Source of the DNA: Bog-756 sp963741055
GTDB lineage: Bacteria > Actinomycetota > Acidimicrobiia > Acidimicrobiales > RAAP-2
Reading direction: 5' to 3'
DNA length: 64,000 nucleotides
Assembly: GCA_963741055.1 (NCBI GenBank)
Contig: CAVUGU010000018.1
Location: 1 to 64,000, forward strand
Both the position numbers and the translations under genes were made by a program. The notes under the pieces are model-generated. The model made no database searches. It worked only from the letters and a program-made list of their open reading frames with translations, and had not been told where the DNA came from. Each line of letters opens with the position of its first letter. Position 1 is the first letter of the stretch. Shown one piece after another: positions 61,652-64,000 of the stretch.

Positions 61652-64000
61652 ATGATGCGAGCGGCCCACCGGCGCCGACTCGGCCTGGCCTCGGTGGTGT
61701 TGCTCGCAACGCTCCTGCTCGCAGGCTCCGGGCTGGCCCACCCAGGGGTCGCGGCCGCTTCGACGGCGCAAGACCGGGTCGGGGCTCGTCGCCGATCCGG
61801 CCGCCCTGGTCCGTCCGCTGGACGGCACCGGCTCCGGCACCGCCCAGGGCGCGATCGGCGAGTTTCCCGGGGCGGACCTCCCGTTCGGGATGATCCAGTG
61901 GAGTCCGGAGACCGTGCCCAACTCGGCCGGCGCCGGCGGCGGGTACTCCTACTCGGACGGTCGGATCGCCGGCTTCGGCCTCACCAACTTGAGCGGCACC
62001 GGGTGCACCGGATACGGCGACGTGCCGATCCTCCCGACCGTCGGGCCTTTCGACGCCGAGGTCGAAGGCGACACCGAAGCCTTGCCCCACGGGGACGAGC
62101 AGGCCTCCCCCGGGCGCTACCGGGCCACCGCAGGCGGGGTCACCACCGAGCTCGCGGTCACCACCCGAACCGGCCTCTCCCAATTCACCTTTCCGCACGG
62201 CACGCAGTCCAACGTCCTCTTCAAGGTGGCCGGCGGAACCAACACCATCGTCTCCTCCGACGTGCACGTGGTGGGAGGAGAGGAGCTCACCGGAGAGGTG
62301 ACGGCCGGACAGTTCTGCGGGACGGGTAGCAACTACACGCTCTACTTCGCGGCGAAGTTCGACCGGGCCTTCGCCGCACACGGAACCTGGGACGGTTCCG
62401 CGGTCTCCGCCGGCTCGAGCGCCTGCGCGGGCGCGGCCTGCGGCGCGTGGGTCACCTTCGATACCACCTCGAACCCGGTCGTTCTCATGAAGGTGGGGAT
62501 CTCCTACGTCAGCACGACCGGCGCCCTCGCCAACCTCGGACACGAGGATCCCGGGTGGTCACTCCACAAAGTCGAGACCGCGGCGCAGGAGCAGTGGAAT
62601 TCCCTCCTCGGCAAGATCCGGGTCGGCGGTGGCACCCCCACCGAACAGAGGATCTTCTACACCGCGCTCTATCACTCGCTGCTCTTTCCGAGCGTGACGA
62701 GCGACGACTCCGGCGAGTATCGAGGCGACGACGGTCGGGTGCACTCGGCCGGAAGCCGTCTGGCGTACTCCAACTTCTCCGAATGGGACATCTACCGATC
62801 AGAGATCGAGCTCTTGGCCGTGCTCGCCCCGGGACGTGTCGCCGACATGGTCCAGTCGCTCGTCGACGACGCCGAACAAGGCGGGTGGCTCCCCAAGTGG
62901 GCCATTCCCGACGGTGACGCCAACCAGATGAACGGCGACTCGGCGGATCCGATCATCGCTGCGGCCTACGCGTTCGGTGTGCACGATTTCGACACGAAGG
63001 CCGCTCTGCGTGCCATGGTCAAGGGTGCGACCGAAGCCGAGAGCAACCACGGCCTCGAGATCGAACGCCAGTACCTCGACACCTACCAGAGCCAGCACTA
63101 CGTGGACGCGGGATCGCTCGACCTCGGTTCGATCACCTACACCGACGGCGCGTCGGCAACGCTCGAGTACGCGATCGACGACTTCTCGATCTCCGAGCTC
63201 GCCTCTGCGCTCGGGGACCACGCGCTCGCGCAGTCGATGGCGAGCCGCGCCCACAATTGGGAGTACCTCTTCGATCCCGCGACCGGATACCTCGGTGCTC
63301 GAAACGCCGACGGCACCTTTCCCTCCGGACCGGCCTTCCAGACCTCCGAGTTCGAGCCGGGCGGCGAGAACGGGTTCGAGGAGGGGAACGCCATCCAGTA
63401 CACCTGGTCGGTCCCAGAGGACCTCGGCGGGCTGGCCTCGCTGATGGGCGGGGACGCCGACGCGACGGCCGACCTCGACACCTTCTTCGGCCAGCTCAAC
63501 GCCTCCCGCTACCTGCCCTACGACTGGTCGGGCAACGAGCCGAACCTCGGGACGCCTTGGGAGTTCGACTACTTCGGCGCGCCTTCTCGGACCCAGGGGG
63601 TGGTCCGGGCCATCGTGAACACGCAGTACGCCGACGCGCCGGTCGACGAACCCGGCAACGACGACCTCGGCGCGATCTCGTCGTGGTACGTGTGGGCGGC
63701 GATCGGCCTCTACCCGGTGACTCCCGGGTCGGCCGACCTTGCGCTGGCCAGCCCGCTCTTCCCCGACACCGTGCTCACCCTTTCCGACGGCAAGACCCTG
63801 GTCGAGCACGCCCCGGCTGCCTCGGCCGACACGCCGTACGTAAGTCGTTTGCGGGTGAGCGGAGTGGCGGCCGCGGTGTCGGCGCCACGCTGTGTATCCA
63901 AGTCCGCGGACTCGTCGCACGGCGCGAACGGCGACTGGGTCAGCCCGTGGGTCCCGGGATCGATCCTCCGGAGCGGCGGGACGATGGCCTTCACCCTGTC
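61652..64000 (+). CDS. Secreted GH92 alpha-mannosidase, 3' end cut by window, one frame break
   Basis: More than 780 residues, unfinished at the window end. A signal peptide (MMRAAHRRRLGLASVVLLATLLLAGS, with RRR suggesting possible Tat use) precedes the glycoside hydrolase family 92 domain: GEFPGADLPFGMIQWSPETV, PDGDANQMNGDSADPIIAAAY and GNEPNLGTPWEFDYFGAPSRTQ. GH92 enzymes are calcium-dependent exo-alpha-mannosidases. The main frame begins at LVADPAAL; one extra G in GGGG (61781-61784) separates it from the signal peptide. The last visible residues, near GSILRSGGTMAFTL, are close to the usual GH92 C terminus. Confidence 0.9.

Noticed and set aside
1..64000. CRISPR arrays, tRNA or rRNA genes and insertion sequences
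   Set aside because: No regularly spaced identical repeats, no tRNA cloverleaf with a GTTCGAATC-type arm and no transposase were seen on either strand.

Overview
The window is GC-rich throughout and its gene content points to an actinobacterium. It carries a complete Pup-proteasome locus (ARC ATPase, Dop, Pup, PrcB, PrcA, PafA), the F420 gene fbiC, a DUF4193 protein, a DUF2510 fusion and an FtsR-type MerR regulator. The two-gene form of glycine decarboxylase (gcvPA/gcvPB) and a Pup that already ends in Gly-Gly-Glu suggest a lineage outside the mycobacteria and streptomycetes. An Acidimicrobiia-like organism is my inference, not something the sequence proves. I see no tRNA, rRNA, CRISPR array, prophage or insertion sequence.

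Layout. 1-9.2 kb is accessory metabolism: a truncated globin, an alpha/beta hydrolase fused to an adenylate cyclase, a Rieske oxygenase with a 2Fe-2S ferredoxin, an enoyl-CoA hydratase, two NTF2-fold proteins, a RibD/DHFR-like reductase, a sulfotransferase and a GT4 glycosyltransferase. 9.2-12.4 kb holds a transhydrogenase remnant, a Thr-rich membrane protein, a HEPN-like protein, panD and small ORFs. 12.4-18.2 kb has an amidohydrolase, a gamma-carbonic anhydrase homologue, CorA, a four-gene minus-strand cluster ending in a Ser/Gly-repeat protein, and a MerR regulator. 18.2-22.3 kb is gcvT-gcvPA-gcvPB. 22.3-34.6 kb is mixed: a CPBP protease fusion, an aldolase, an alcohol dehydrogenase behind a truncated thioesterase, a Baeyer-Villiger-type monooxygenase, a nitroreductase, HtrA and DUF4193. 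34.8-35.04 kb is a gene-free stretch with nested complementary arms that looks like a structured RNA. 35.1-47.4 kb is one long minus-strand block: ARC, Dop, Pup, PrcB, PrcA, PafA, signal peptidase, TatB-like, TatC, HelY-like helicase and a double ThyX-like protein. 47.7-51.3 kb has a ferredoxin, TrmI with three small membrane proteins, a thioesterase and a FIST protein. 51.3-61.3 kb is a plus-strand pentose phosphate operon (tkt, tal, gnd, zwf, pgl) running into fbiC and a LOG-family protein. The window ends inside a secreted GH92 alpha-mannosidase preceded by a 30-bp palindrome.

How genes work together. In the proteasome block, PafA and Dop attach and remove Pup, ARC unfolds pupylated proteins, and PrcA/PrcB degrade them. 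The neighbouring Tat and signal peptidase genes keep the gene order known from Mycobacterium tuberculosis. The glucose-6-phosphate genes feed NADPH and pentose supply beside the gene for the F420 deazaflavin core. gcvT/PA/PB need a GcvH lipoyl carrier that is not in this window.

Quality warning. I find about 20 single-base reading-frame breaks, many in homopolymers and many in core genes (gcvPA, prcB, dop, tkt, tal, gnd, zwf, fbiC, panD). In each case both halves of a recognisable protein are present in adjacent frames. The simplest explanation is uncorrected sequencing or assembly error, so I annotate these as single genes and give the position of each break.
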